Positions 1-10,749 of a stretch of DNA of 64,000 bases are shown piece after piece. The stretch is from Azolla caroliniana (taxonomy: Eukaryota > Polypodiophyta): positions 4,092,001 through 4,156,000 of the forward strand of contig JBHGNT010000022.1 in the NCBI GenBank assembly GCA_043228905.1, in the 5' to 3' direction. The notes beneath the pieces are model-generated. The model was not told where the DNA came from. It searched no databases and saw only the letters and a list, made by a program, of their open reading frames with translations. The position numbers were made by a program, and so were the translations under genes. Each line of letters opens with the position of its first letter. Position 1 is the first letter of the stretch.

Positions 1-200
1 TATACCTAATGTGGCCCATACTCAAGTATTCCTTAAGTTGTTTAGCGATCTCATCCTCTTCTAATCGACTAAGTCGGTAAGGTGGAATGCTCATAGGAGC
101 AGCACCAGGAATGAGTTCAATTTAATGGTCCACATTACATTTTGGTGGTAAAGTAAGTGGCAATTCGTTAGGAAACACGTCTTGAAAATCGTCTAAAATA
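1..200 (-). pseudogene. Gypsy-1 reverse transcriptase, N-terminal fragment
   Basis: Read on the minus strand, this stretch gives the entry to a Ty3/gypsy reverse transcriptase: a segment like PPKCNVDH, one stop, then IELIPGAAP and PYRLSRLEEDEI. These match the conserved region just before the RT palm in plant gypsy pol. It directly follows the protease at 212-682, so gag-protease-RT order is kept. The rest of pol lies beyond the window start. At least one in-frame stop makes it non-functional. Confidence 0.6.
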
Positions 201-211
201 GAGTCGAGTAA

Positions 212-760
212 TCATTGTTCATAATGTGGTAATTGTGTGGCGTCAATATTAAAATAATAAAATTGAAGCGCAGGATCAATTACACACGAATAAATTAATG
301 AACTAGAATACTCACTTAAAGATTTAGAAGACACAAGTGAACGAGAAGGAAGTTTGGAACATTGAATAAAATGTTTACAATTATTTAGTTCAAATGTGAT
401 TGAGTGATTAACCCAATCAATGGACAAAGAAGGGTTTTTATTAAAAAACCAAGGGTACCCTAAAATGACATCTGCAGATTGTAGTTTCCTATAATGAAAG
501 TCAAGCTTTTCCAAGTAGGTATCTATTTGAATTGGTAGTTGACAAACAATGCCACTGATGTATTGAACACTTTCATTTGCCATGTGAACTTGATAGATAT
601 GATCACTTGCGTTTATATGGAGTTCCATTTGTTGCACAAAGTGATCATTAAGAAAATTGTGAGAACTACTGGAATCAAACAAGAAATGTGCTTGTGTTCC
701 ATTGATATACCTAACTGCTCGGAGTAAATCATTAGGTCCAAGTAAATGTGAAGGAAAAGT
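212..760 (-). pseudogene. Gypsy-1 aspartic protease (retropepsin)
   Basis: An open stretch of 156 codons (212-682) has the retropepsin layout. FDSSSSHNFL near its start corresponds to the catalytic D-S/T-G loop with glycine replaced. ILGYPWF about 70 residues later is the second conserved motif, followed by W-x-x-H-S-I-T-F, typical of plant gypsy protease. This domain would cut the Gag-Pol polyprotein. Loss of the D-S/T-G glycine and the broken neighbours argue that it is inactive. Family assignment is good; the exact limits are estimated. Confidence 0.7.
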
Positions 761-1740
761 GCATTCACATGAACTTAAGTGGTTGGTATGAACTTCAACA
801 ACATCAAAAGACTCACCTGTGTGACTCGTAGATTTGTCTTGAGGAGGGGAGGGGTGTTCATTGACTTCCTCTCAGGACGACGACAGGTATCCTTTGTGTG
901 GCTCCGCTTCTTGCAATTTGCACAGAAGAGGTTAGGTTTCTTGGAGTCACGGTCAAGAGTGTCATTGGATTGCTTACATTTCCCAATGAACTTGACATTC
1001 AAAGTTTTGGCGAACTCGGGTTTATTGTGGTCTTTCTGGGAAGTCCTATGGTACCGAAGTACAATCTTGACGGCTTCCTCAAAAGTTGTGGGGTCCTTGT
1101 CATGGATAATCCAATGGTAATCCCCATTAGGAATACCATTAAAAAAGAAAGCAACAAACCATTTCTCACACGTAAATCTCGATTTTTGGATCTGGGTCCG
1201 AGCATGATGCACATAATCCTCGAGAGAGGTAAATGGCTTACTCGACAACGTGAGCAAGTCATGTGCTTCAGTTTCAGAAGGTGGTTGCAAAAACTAGGAG
1301 ATAGCCTCATTCAAAGAATGTGGGCTCAGGAAAGTTAAGAAAAAGATTTTTTGTCTCACATCGCAATCCTTGAAAGAATTGATCAAGGAGGGCTTGTTAG
1401 TCCCACTTGACATCGCACACGAGCTGACGAAATTCAGACGCATAGATTGATGCCGCACGTTCTCCTTGTTGTGACGCATATAGTTCGTTGAGTGCGGCTT
1501 GTTGTTTGTCGGTCTCCCCGAAAATTGCCTCAAATTCGGTAAGAAATGCTTGGAAGTCGATCAAGATGGGCAAAGAGTTCTCCACCAGAGGGGCAAACCT
1601 GGCTTGGGCTTGTCCTGTCAACAACATGCCGATGAGCCCGACTTGTCGAAAGTCATCAAAATAGCGTTGAGGCTGAAGGTGAATAATAAGGGGGATCTGG
1701 TTGATGAAGCCTCCTCATTGTGACCTCGTTCCATCAAATT
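761..1740 (-). pseudogene. Gypsy-1 gag with zinc knuckle, frameshifted
   Basis: The minus strand encodes a gypsy Gag in at least two frames. 1397-1723 holds the conserved capsid core (segments like FEAIFGETDKQQAALNEL and YASEFRQLVCDVKWD). After a frameshift near 1397 and another near 1294 it continues at 775-1290 to a zinc knuckle CANCKKRSHTKDTC (C-x2-C-x4-H-x4-C). The N-terminal KFDGTRSQ segment resembles the gag of the chromovirus at 7773-26392, so the two are related families. The right end is cut off by the copia remnant at about 1745. Confidence 0.75.
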
Positions 1741-1744
1741 TATC

Positions 1745-1957
1745 TGTATGAAAATAGCACACAGTATGTAATTGTATTATTTGAACTGAAAGTTACAATA
1801 GAATGGAGACAACAACCTTAACACTAGGTTACAAGAGTCAGTTTAAATACTAACTAACTTAGGGCAACTACCCTTTTCACTATTTACAAAAATAGCCTAA
1901 ACCTAGTGTGTCCAATGGAACAATGTGAATACGGCCATTATACAACCATATTCAACA
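1745..1957 (-). repeat. Degenerate LTR of the copia-B family
   Basis: The stretch from about 1790 to TTCAACA at 1957 matches the copia-B LTRs at 27720-28058 and 39568-39905, including the shared segment reading cctaaacctagtgtg. The left third is diverged or deleted: it is about 213 bp against 338. In minus orientation it is the 3' LTR of the pol remnant to its right. The sequence just outside (CCCCATAATGGGCG) also matches the copia-B end. Confidence 0.65.
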
Positions 1958-2163
1958 CTACCCCATAATGGGCGTATACACTATGGAGAAACCTATAATA
2001 TAAAGCAAGATGTACAAGTTATACAAAGAGATGTTTGAGTAGATAAGCCTGTAGCTGAATCAATGACGACCGAGAGGAAAGAAAGGCCGAATCGGTTGGT
2101 TTGAGTGTAGAAGCTGGTTCCGTTGTCAAGGCCGAGTGCTCGAAACTATCTTTGTTGTTCGAC

Positions 2164-3298
2164 TCAATTGGACTGAATACTTCTTAAACCCATCTGGTGC
2201 TGAAGTGACTGAAATCGGTCAGCTACGAGACACTTGGTCATCCCGCCTAATATATTATCAATCGTGGAGATCTTCTTGAGGCTGAGCTTTCCTGAGGTTA
2301 CGAAGTCCCGAACAAAGTGATACTGAACGTCGATATGCTTGGAGGTGTTGTGATGAACCAGATTTTTTGACAAAGCAACAACACCATGACTGTTGATGTA
2401 GACAACTAGAGCTGAATTGGGGTCGGCTTGTCGAAACGTACACACCAACCAACTGAGCCATAGAGCCTCTTTTGCCATGTCAAACGTGGCTACGTATTCA
2501 ACCTCGGTCATTGAAGTGGCCATGCACTCTTAAAACTTCGATTTCCACAAAATTGGTCCATTGGCGAATTTGAAGCAATATGTAGTTGTTGACTTTCGAT
2601 TGTCCACACCACCAACAAAGTCCGAGTCGGTGTAACCAACTATGCCTGGGTTCTTGTTCGGACCGAGAAGGATGCCAAGATCTTGTGTGCCCACCAGGTA
2701 TCTATATACATGCTTGATTGCATTCCAATGCGATCGGCCTAGGTTGTGCATGAAACTCCTAACAACTCCTACGACATGAGCAATGTCAGGTCGTGTCACG
2801 ACCATCGCGTACATCAAGGAGCCAACTACCGGTGCATACGGTACTGACTTCATATCTTCCCCTCTGAACCAAATGTAGGGCAACCTTGTTGAGATAGCCG
2901 AAAATTAATGGGGAGCGGGGTCGGAGTAGATTTGGCCTAGTGCTTGTTGAAGCGCTCCAGGACACGTTTGATGTAGTCAGCTTGAGACAAAAACAATTGT
3001 CGCTAATTCCAAAGCTGACTAATCTTCATTCCGAGTATGTGTCAAGCGGGACCTAGGTCCTTCATTGCGAACTTCAACTACAATTTCCGAACAAGATCGG
3101 ACAGCTCGTCGGCATGCCGTCTAGATAGTAGCATGTCATCCACGTATAAGATGAGGAAGATGGGAGACCCATCTTGAGTTGTTTTCATGAAGAGGCAGTG
3201 GTCCTCATTGCTCTTTGGGAACCCAACCGATTGGATAAAATCGTTGAACTTCTTATACCACAACTGGCGTGCCTGCTTTACGCCATTGGGACTCTTCT
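2164..3298 (-). pseudogene. Copia pol remnant (RT C-terminus and RNase H), copia-B family
   Basis: Three minus-strand stretches fall in the normal order of a Ty1/copia pol end: YVDDMLL of reverse transcriptase (3078-3263), the connection region with SLMYAM and TRPDIAHVVGVV (2530-2883), and RNase H with TEVEYVAT and KHIDVQYHFVRDF (2164-2523). Stops separate them. The RT is truncated at about 3298, just after the conserved KQARQLWYKKF segment, where LINE sequence begins. The closest relative in the window is copia-B at 28300-30400. Confidence 0.8.
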
Positions 3299-3661
3299 TG
3301 AGTGGGGTTGTTTATAATCTTCAATGGCCTTCTCACAATTAAACCTATGCATACATTTGAGGTCAATACATAAAGCCCTATGATTGGATTTCAGTGTCCA
3401 TTCACCAAGTGAAAACATACGATCCAAAATACCTTCGGAAATTAGAAGATAATCAATCACACTATTTCCATTGAGTTTTCTATAAGTAAAATCATTAGAG
3501 TCCGACCATAAAGGAACACCATTTGCAATAAACAATCTGGTACTATTGCACATTTGTAGGAGTAACTTCCCAAATTGGTCTGGATCTTTTTCATTGCTAG
3601 AATAGCAGTCATACATTTGTATATCCTCTTGCATCCTTGAGATATATGGCATGAAAGATTG
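3299..3661 (-). pseudogene. LINE-like endonuclease domain, C-terminal half
   Basis: This minus-strand stretch ends an endonuclease/exonuclease/phosphatase-type fold. DFTYRKLNGNSVIDYLLIS is followed about 15 residues later by SNHRALCIDL, matching the S-V-I-D-Y and S-D-H-R-P-L blocks of LINE endonucleases. The N-terminal half (GDMNVRTR) is at 41457-41900, separated by copia-C and a solo LTR. No reverse transcriptase follows, because copia sequence begins at 3298. A host gene of the same fold is possible, but the repeat context favours a LINE. Confidence 0.65.
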
Positions 3662-3703
3662 TGTAAACAACTGAGAGTGATTATGTGTAGCGGAAGAGAT
3701 ATT

Positions 3704-3793
<90 letters not shown>

Positions 3794-4091
3794 TTTGAGT
3801 GAGAGAGAGAGCTCAAGTATACAGAAAACAAGTAAACACTATATTATCAAAAGAAATATTACAAGAATGACCAACAGTTACAAATAAGGTGGGAAGCTGC
3901 TTATATAGTCACCTTCTCTTTATATTCTCTTTCTACAACCACCTCTTAATTAAAGGGAGGTGGAGACTTAACTACACTGAATATGTGTCATAGAACTATA
4001 AGATTCTATGACACACTAGTTACTAGAGTAGGTGGTGGGATGTTCACACACTAGGGTGTGTTCCTAGGGAAGTTGAGTTTGATTCTCAACA
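3662..4091 (-). repeat. Copia-C 3' LTR with (TG)n(GA)n microsatellite
   Basis: This is the 430-bp LTR at the low-coordinate end of the minus-strand element. Its extra length over the partner LTR (375 bp) comes mostly from a microsatellite at about 3703-3791, roughly nine TG units followed by more than 30 GA units. A TATA-like GCTTATATAG lies near 3897. The termini TGTAAACAAC and TCTCAACA match the other copy. Confidence 0.9.
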
Positions 4092-4341
4092 CGCCCCTTC
4101 AAACGCAACTTCCAGACGTCGAAATGTTGGTTTGGTTCGTTCTTCGATTTGGTTGAGTCGACTTCGGCTTTTTGTTTTCAGATTATTTCGGCTCGGCTGA
4201 ATTGGCTTCGGTTGGCTGGCCAGTTAATCGTGATCATTCTACTCCATTGTACTCCCTCTCAAGCACGGTTGGTCGGTGATCGAGAGACCGAGGTTCGTCG
4301 TGAACTGCTGCAGCTTGTCAATGCCCATGGGTTTCATGAAG

Positions 4342-5619
4342 ATGTCGGTCATCTACAAATTTGTGCTAATATACTATAGGTCGATATCTCCAGCCAAGGC
4401 ACGTTCTCAGATAAAGTGGTAGTGCACCTTAATGTGCTTGGTCTGAGTGTGGAAAACTGGGTTGCGGGCCAAGTGGATGCTGCTTATGTTATCGTAATAC
4501 AGGCGAATCAGACCCTTGATCGGAATGCCCAAATCCTTCATGATTCGTTTGAGCCAAACGGCGTCACATGCAAAGATGGTTGCACCCTTGTATTCGGCCT
4601 CTATGCTCAACAATGCAACTGTCGGTTGCATCTTATTGCTCCACGCAATAGCTCCACTACCGAGTGTGAATACGAACCCGGACGTCGATCGTTTGTCTAC
4701 TTTATAACCGGCCCTATCGACATCGGTATATCCTTCGAGTTGAATCGAAGTCCTCGATTTGTAAAGAATGTCGGTCATCTACAAATTTGTGCTAATATAC
4801 TATAGGTCGATATCTCCAGCCAAGGCACGTTCTCAGATAAAGTGGTAGTGCACCTTAATGTGCTTGGTCTGAGCGTGGAAAACTGGGTTGCGGGCCAAGT
4901 GGATGCTGCTTATGTTATCGTAATACAGGCGAATCAGACCCTTGATCGGAATGCCCAAATCCTTCATGATTCGTTTGAGCCAAACGGCGTCACATGCAAA
5001 GATGGTTGCACCCTTGTATTCGGCCTCTATGCTCAACAATGCAACTGTCGGTTGCATCTTATTGCTCCACGCAATAGCTCCACTACCGAGTGTGAATACG
5101 AACCCGGACGTCGATCGTTTGTCTACTTTATAACCGGCCCTATCGACATCGGTATATCCTTCGAGTTGAATCGAAGTCCTCGATTTGTAAAGAATGTCGG
5201 TCATCTACAAATTTGTGCTAATATACTATAGGTCGATATCTCCAGCCAAGGCACATTCTCAGATAAAGTGGTAGTGCACCTTAATGTGCTTGGTCTGAGC
5301 GTGGAAAACTGGGTTGCGGACCAAGTGGATGCTGCTTATGTTATCGTAATACAGGCGAATCAGACCCTTGATCGGAATGCCCAAATCCTTCATGATTCGT
5401 TTGAGCCAAACGGCGTCACATGCAAAGATGGTTGCACCCTTGTATTCGGCCTCTATGCTCAACAATGCAACTATCGGTTGCATCTTATTGCTCCACGCAA
5501 TAGCTCCACTACCGAGTGTGAATACGAACCCGGACGTCGATCGTTTGTCTACTTTATAACCGGCCCTATCGACATCGGTATATCCTTCGAGTTGAATCGA
5601 AGTCCTCGATTTGTAAAGA
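4342..5619 (-). repeat. Three tandem copies (period 426 bp) of the copia-C RNase H segment
   Basis: Copies lie at about 4342-4767, 4768-5193 and 5194-5619. Each encodes the same ~123-residue piece of copia RNase H on the minus strand, with EGYTDVDRAGY, GSGAIAWSNKMQPTVAL and KHIKVHYHFI. The copies differ at only a few bases: for example the first has HTQTKH where the others have HAQTKH, and the third has QPIVAL. The join reads AATGTCGGTC in each case, so it is an exact head-to-tail duplication and not three insertions. The period equals 142 codons, so the frame returns at each copy. Confidence 0.9.
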
Positions 5620-5623
5620 ATGT

Positions 5624-6483
5624 TGAAATCCATCATCCCACTCACATAGCGTAACACTCTCTTAGCACAGTCCAGATGAACGTTTCGATGTGTCTGCTTA
5701 AACTAGCTAAGGTGGCCGACCAGGTAACTGAGGTCGGGCCGAGTAATGGTGAGGTAAATTAAACTAATGACCAGTTGACGGTACTGGGTCGGGTCGCATT
5801 CGGAAGTTCCAGAGTCGGCATTGAGCTTTTGATTACGATTGAGAGGGGTAGCCACGACCTTACACTCTTTCATCCCAAATTTTAATAGAAGATTGAGAAT
5901 GTAATGTAGCTCCTTCATATCAGTCATTTCGAATCGGCCGGAGAGTAGTCGTTTGGTATGTTCGATGTCCTCGATGTCATCTCCTCCAATGACCAAGTCG
6001 TCTACATAAATTATAATGATCAGTTGTCCTATGGAATCGTTCCGGACGAATAGATAATTATTGGACGTGGACATTTTAAAACCGATTTGGTGAAGATATT
6101 AAGTTATCTTCGCATGCCATGCTCTCAGTGCTTGCTTGAGACTGTAAAGAGGCTTTTTGAGTCGGCAGGCAGTAGTAAGATGCATACTCGACTCGAAACC
6201 AGGTGGTTGCACCATGTACACCCCCTCGTCTAATTCTCCTTGTAAAAAGGCGTTCTTCACATCCATTTGGTGGAGGTGCCACTCTTTTGCTGCAACAAGT
6301 ACGATCACAGTTCAAATGGTAGTCATCTTTGCCACTGGGGAAAAGGTCTCTTCGTAATCGATCATGTGTGTCTGTGCATATCCTTTTGCCACAAGCTGAG
6401 CCTTAAATCGATTGATGGTTCCGTTGACATTGTGCTTCACCTTGAATATCCACTGGCAACCAATCACCTTTTGGTGGGGTGAA
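5624..6483 (-). pseudogene. Copia-C reverse transcriptase, broken
   Basis: The front part at 6099-6308 carries WHLHQMDVKNAFLQGELDEGVYM, with the catalytic-region D, and CRLKKPLYSLKQA. After a frame break, 5703-6074 carries the YVDDLVIGGDD active-site box. Compared with copia-L (53260-54510), a stretch between KELHYI and LNLLLKFG is missing, so the segment after the active site has an internal deletion. The RNase H copies follow at lower coordinates. Confidence 0.8.
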
Positions 6484-6689
6484 GAAGGAACGAGATCCTA
6501 GGTCTCATTTTTGGAGAGCGCTTGCATCTACACATTCATCACGTTGACCCATCATGGGTCCTTGACGGCTTCGGAAAATGTTTCCGGCTCTCGAACTATC
6601 ACCACTTTCATCATAAAGGCATAATGATATGTCATGTAGTCATTGTAGCTGAATCGGCTGACTACATTCTTTTTTCGGGTGGAACGACG

Positions 6690-7768
6690 TAGTGGTTCAT
6701 TGGGTCTTTGGGTGCACTTTCTTGGCTCCTGGTGTGACCGACAAATCTAAACCACTAAACTCATTGTTGGGCGAGTGTTCCAATTCGATTCCTTCTGAGT
6801 CTTCGTACTCATGCATTTTGGCCTTCCCTTTGTCCATCTTCAAACTTGGCCGCAAAGTGCTTTGGTTGCTCGGGGGCTCCTTTGGTCCACTCAACCTTGT
6901 TGAGACTGAACTCTCTTTGGATGTGAGCGTTAGTCGGTTGTCCTCCTCCGAGTCTATATCGAAATCAGTTTGGATTGGATGATAGGATGGAGCCAAGTTG
7001 ACCGAATACCAGGATGCTGATTCATCGAATATGACATACCTACTCACTCGTACCTTTTTGGTGGATGGGTTGAAGGACTTGTACCCCTTCTGTTCGAGCG
7101 AGTACCCCAAAAGGATACACTTCTCCGATTTCGGATCAAGATTTTTTCTCTTTCCATCGGGAATGTGTACGAATACGATTGAGCCAAATATCTGGACATG
7201 GGACAAGTTCAGCTTCTTTCCGTAGAACTTTTCATGGGGGGTGATATCATGCACTCCGGATGTCATGCACCAGTTCATTAGATAGACAATCAGTCGTTCA
7301 CTCCTTCAGCCCAACATGATTTCAGTTGGTTCGTTTCGTTCATCATTACTCTCGCCACCTCTAATATATGCCGATTTTTACGTTCGGCTACTCCGTTTTG
7401 CTGAGTTGTGTGTCAGCATGAGAATTCTCGGCGAATTCCTTCCTTTTGGAGGTACGTTGTACATTCGTGCGAGAAATATTCCATGCCCCCATCCGATCGA
7501 AGGCATCGGACATGCCGACTGGTTGCCTTTTCAACTTCATTCTTGAACTTTTGGAAGTGTCTGAACACTTCGTTCTTTTGCTGCATAGGGTAAATCCAGG
7601 TATGCCTAGAGAAGTCGTCAATGAATGTCACATAGTAACGGCAACCATTGAATGTTGCCGTCTGGCCGGTCCCCATACATTTGAATGAACTACATCTACG
7701 GTCCCTTTGCTCACGTTCCTCTCTTTCGGGAACGGTTGTCAATGTTGTTTGCTGAATTAACAAGCTTC
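6690..7768 (-). pseudogene. Copia-C integrase (C-terminal part of core and linker)
   Basis: 7413-7763 encodes the integrase core: TATFNGCRYYVTFIDDFSRHTW, with the first catalytic D region, then RSDGGMEYFS with the second. 6697-7278 continues with GVHDITPHEKFYGKK, FGSIVFVHIPDGKR and KSEKCILLGYS, the conserved end of copia integrase, followed by an acidic linker. A frame break lies at about 7280-7410. The protein is interrupted at 7773 by the gypsy chromovirus and its upstream part resumes at 26393. Confidence 0.8.
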
Positions 7769-7772
7769 ACAT

Positions 7773-8207
7773 TGTCAAGAATAGTACTAAAACAGAGAGA
7801 CAATTAGTGCTAGAGAAGGGAAGTACTATTAGTACTAAGAGGACAGGACTGCGTAAGACTCCTGAGAGAGGAAGAGAGAGAGATAGCGAGGACGAGAGAG
7901 AGAGAGAGAGATGATGATAACAGATGATATATTATATGAAGAGTAAGTACAAAATAGCTATGACGATTAAGACTGGCGTGGAACCAATTTGGTTTGAAAT
8001 AATGCCTTGTGCCTCCTTTTATAGTGCTCTCAAGAGTAGTCCTAAAGCTTCTAGAATGTTCTAGAGAAATCTGGAATATACATTAATTTTCTATAGTAAA
8101 ATTTAAATGAAAATAATATCTTACGTATTACAATAGATAGTGTAATGGTCAAGAGCTCGACCCATATAACATAAGGTCATGGGTTCGAGTCTTGCCATAT
8201 CATGACA
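7773..8207 (-). repeat. Chromovirus 3' LTR
   Basis: This 435-bp LTR matches 26015-26392, which lacks about 57 bp by comparison. On the minus strand it has a TATA box (CTATAAAAGG, near 8020-8030). Upstream of that, at 8049-8066, is a run of alternating TTC/GAA triplets at 5-bp spacing (TTCTAGAATGTTCTAGAG), a heat-shock-element pattern. A tRNA-like module lies antisense in U3 at 8131-8198. A GA-rich tract fills 7870-7910. Confidence 0.9.
8131..8198 (+). other. tRNA-like module inside the chromovirus LTR
   Basis: A-box-like TAGTGTAATGG (8138-8148) and B-box-like GGTTCGAGTC (8182-8191) are 33 bp apart, normal tRNA or SINE-head spacing. The sequence between them (gagctcgacccatataac) could supply an anticodon arm. 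The second LTR keeps it at 26320-26384 with a partly changed A box. It is not a plausible functional tRNA, since the acceptor stem is not evident. It reads antisense to the retrotransposon. Confidence 0.5.
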
Positions 8208-8301
8208 TTATCCCCACTTTAAGACGACGAGTGTAACAAGTCGACGTTGATTGAGGACGGGGTTTGTCTGGATACTGTCGGTGGAAATCAGCAAGAAGAT
8301 C

Positions 8302-8842
8302 CTAAGCATTGGCAACATGCTGAACGGGTTCCCAAGTACGTTCGCTCGGACTATAGCCGAGCCAATCGACCAAATAATAAAGTTTGTTGCAAACGAACTT
8401 GGAGTCGAGGACAACAACAACTTCATACTCTAGGCCAACGTCCAACTCAAGCGGGGGCGGCGGTGGTGTAACATGATCGGGAATAGTGTTGGCGTTATAG
8501 GGTTCAAGAAGAGAACTACGGAAGACCGGATGTATCTGAAGGTGCGGAGGAAGATCAAGGTGGAACATGACATCATTAATCTTACCAGAAATACGGAAAG
8601 GACCGAGTCATCAATAATCCAATTTGTCACACGATCGAGTAGTCTTGATGTGACAACGTAAGAGCCATACTTTATCTCCGATGGCAAAAGAGGAGAGAAG
8701 CCGATGACGATCCGCATAAGTCTTCTGTGTGTTGAGCATGACAAAGATGAGTAGATAGATCCGTCTAAATCTTGCATAGCCTCTCCAAATGATCTTCGGC
8801 ATGAGGATTGGTAGGTAGCTCCGAGGTGTCGATCACAGACCA
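8302..8842 (-). pseudogene. Chromovirus integrase C-terminus and chromodomain
   Basis: The minus strand first shows the integrase tail: ELPTNPHAEDHLERL, then IGDKVWLLRCHIKTTRSCDKLDY. After frame breaks, 8302-8568 reads HPVFRSSLLEPYN, the usual end of gypsy integrase, then a chromodomain with EYEVVVVLDSKF, LYYLVDWLGYSPSERTWEP and VQHV. The aromatic pattern (Y-L-V-x-W-x-G-Y, then T-W-E-P) is diagnostic. Chromodomains of this class are thought to guide integration to modified histones. Several frameshifts make the copy dead. Confidence 0.85.
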
Positions 8843-8846
8843 GCGA

Positions 8847-9811
8847 TGTCGTGAAGATCCCGTCACTACGTGCGGATCGTGAGGCAGAACCGCCGGGGTT
8901 CTGGACCATAAGGATTCGAAGTTTGCACTGACTTTAGCGAGAAAGTATTTAAGAGAGATTGAGAGAGATTGATATCACGAAAGAGAGATATTGAGATAAA
9001 GATTGAATTTTTAACTTTTAGATTTAAGAGAGATGATATATCAACAATAGGATTACAAGTTTCTTATATTTTCCAAATTTTTCATTAGTTTACATTTGCT
9101 TGATTCCTCCACTCTTTTATAGATGCCCCCATGCATATGGTGCATGTGAGGGTGCAAGACATGCACGTAATGCATGAAATGCATGCTTGCCATGTCATCA
9201 TCTAAGCTCTCATATATGAGAATTTACATATAAAAGTATACTGATAAAAATATAACTTCTAAGGAAATGACTTGGCTCGCCATCTCGTTGGCTCACCAGT
9301 TCCGTCTGATCGTCGTTCGGTTCCAATTGGCCAAAACCTTTACAAGTAGTTTAGGTCTCGCCGTCTCGCCGGATCCGTCTGGTCGTTGTCCGGTTACGGT
9401 CAGCAAAACCTTTACAAGTAGCTAGGCCACACCCATTTATTCAATTAGTTTATCTCAAGTCACCTTGAACATTCTATGATCCACTCATCGACACAAGTAA
9501 TAGATTTTGGCCCTGCTTATATAATCCGGGATCCTTATTTGTCCTGGCTATGTGGGATATCTCGTAGTTTTGTTTTTTCTCTTCTTCTTCGCAAACTTCA
9601 TACCCACATAACTTGCCACTTAGTTGTCCATTTCTTATGTGGTAAACTGTATTTGAAAGCTCTTGAAGACCTCCATCTTTTTGTACCAAGATATTAAACT
9701 AGTATTAAATAGTATCTTCACTATTATTGTTTTATGTTGTGTGTGAAGAACCACACTTGATTTTGTACATTCCTCGCAATTTTCACACTGTTGTCGAAAA
9801 TCTTTACGACA
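8847..9811 (-). mobile_element. Solo LTR, family D (copy 1), 4-bp TSD
   Basis: This 965-bp repeat sits in the chromovirus integrase. Its ends are inverted: TGTCGTGAAGA at 8847 and TCTTTACGACA at 9811 (one mismatch). The flanks are GCGA on both sides (8843-8846 and 9812-9815). The whole unit aligns in inverse orientation with 30399-31161 plus 36899-37288. Transcription would be on the minus strand, with a TATA-like CTATAAAAGAG near 9117-9127. No coding capacity is seen, so it is a solo LTR or a short non-autonomous element. Confidence 0.8.
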
Positions 9812-9815
9812 GCGA

Positions 9816-10745
9816 GTGAATAGCGTTATTATAAGCAAACTCCTTAAAGTGGAGAATATTAGCCTAATCGTCCTGTTGGTAACTTAGAAAACACCGGAGG
9901 TATTGTTCTAGCGTTTGATTTGTTCGTTCCGCCTACCCATTGGTCTAGGGATGGTAGCCGGAGGAGAGGTTGCAAGAGACCTTGAGCATCTTAAAGAGAT
10001 GCTTCCAAAATTTGGAGACAAATTGAGGTCCTCGGTCATTGATGATACTGTCTGGGAGGCCATGATGCCGAAATACCTCACGCATGACAAGGGCGATGTT
10101 TTCTTCACTTGTGATGGCCTTAGTACAAGGCACAAAATGTGCCATCGTAGTATATCGATCGACGACGGTTAAGATAGCATCGAAACCCTTCGAGACTGGA
10201 AGATCTATGATAAAATCAAGACAAATGGACTACCACAGCTTACTTGGAATTGGTAAGGATTCCAACAAGCCATATGAATGATGTTGTGGCATCTTTGCTC
10301 GGCAACAAGCATAACAGGTCCGAACATAGTCATCGACAAAATGTCGCATATGGGACCACCAAAAAGATCGTTGAACTAGATCCAACGTCTTAGTACTACC
10401 GAAATGTCCCGTTGTATGGGTGTCGTGACAATTTTGGACGATTTGAAGGTGACATGAGCAATCGGGAACATATGCGAGCATTTTAAAGAATAACAAACCA
10501 TCATGATATTCGAATTGTTGGTAGTCCATACCTGGTTGTTGAGACTGGGAATAGGATGCTCGAGAGGTATCAATTTGCGCTAGAATGGCTTGATCAAAAT
10601 TGTCCGTCTTCAAGCTGGTACGTATGGCATCGATAATCCGGGAATCCAGTGGACTGTGAAAAATCCGTGTTGTGCGTGTTGGTCCCAAGATTACCTGCTT
10701 TTGATTATCAAATGCTGGATCACTAGGACGAGGTGCAAGATATGA
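9816..10745 (-). pseudogene. Chromovirus integrase, zinc-binding and core domains
   Basis: 10230-10688 on the minus strand has the HHCC-like zinc region: HDTHTTGHFGSTKTLDLV and FVDDYVRTCYACCRAK. 9945-10145 carries the core: HFVPCTKAITSEENIALV, then FRHHGLPDSIINDRGPQFVS with the second catalytic D, and CNLSSGYHP. The frame continues past one stop to AERTNQTLEQYL near 9905. This resembles the Tf2-like integrases of chromoviruses. Frame breaks at about 10150-10230 show it is inactive. Confidence 0.85.
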
Positions 10746-10749
10746 GCGT

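Noticed and set aside
3705-3887. Arg-Glu repeat protein
   Set aside because: It is a translation of the GA microsatellite in the copia-C LTR.
4416-5654. Plus-strand 128-129-codon frames in triplicate
   Set aside because: They are antisense shadows of the triplicated copia RNase H.
8131-8198. Functional tRNA gene
   Set aside because: A and B boxes are present, but no matching acceptor stem is visible, and it is repeated in LTRs with changes.
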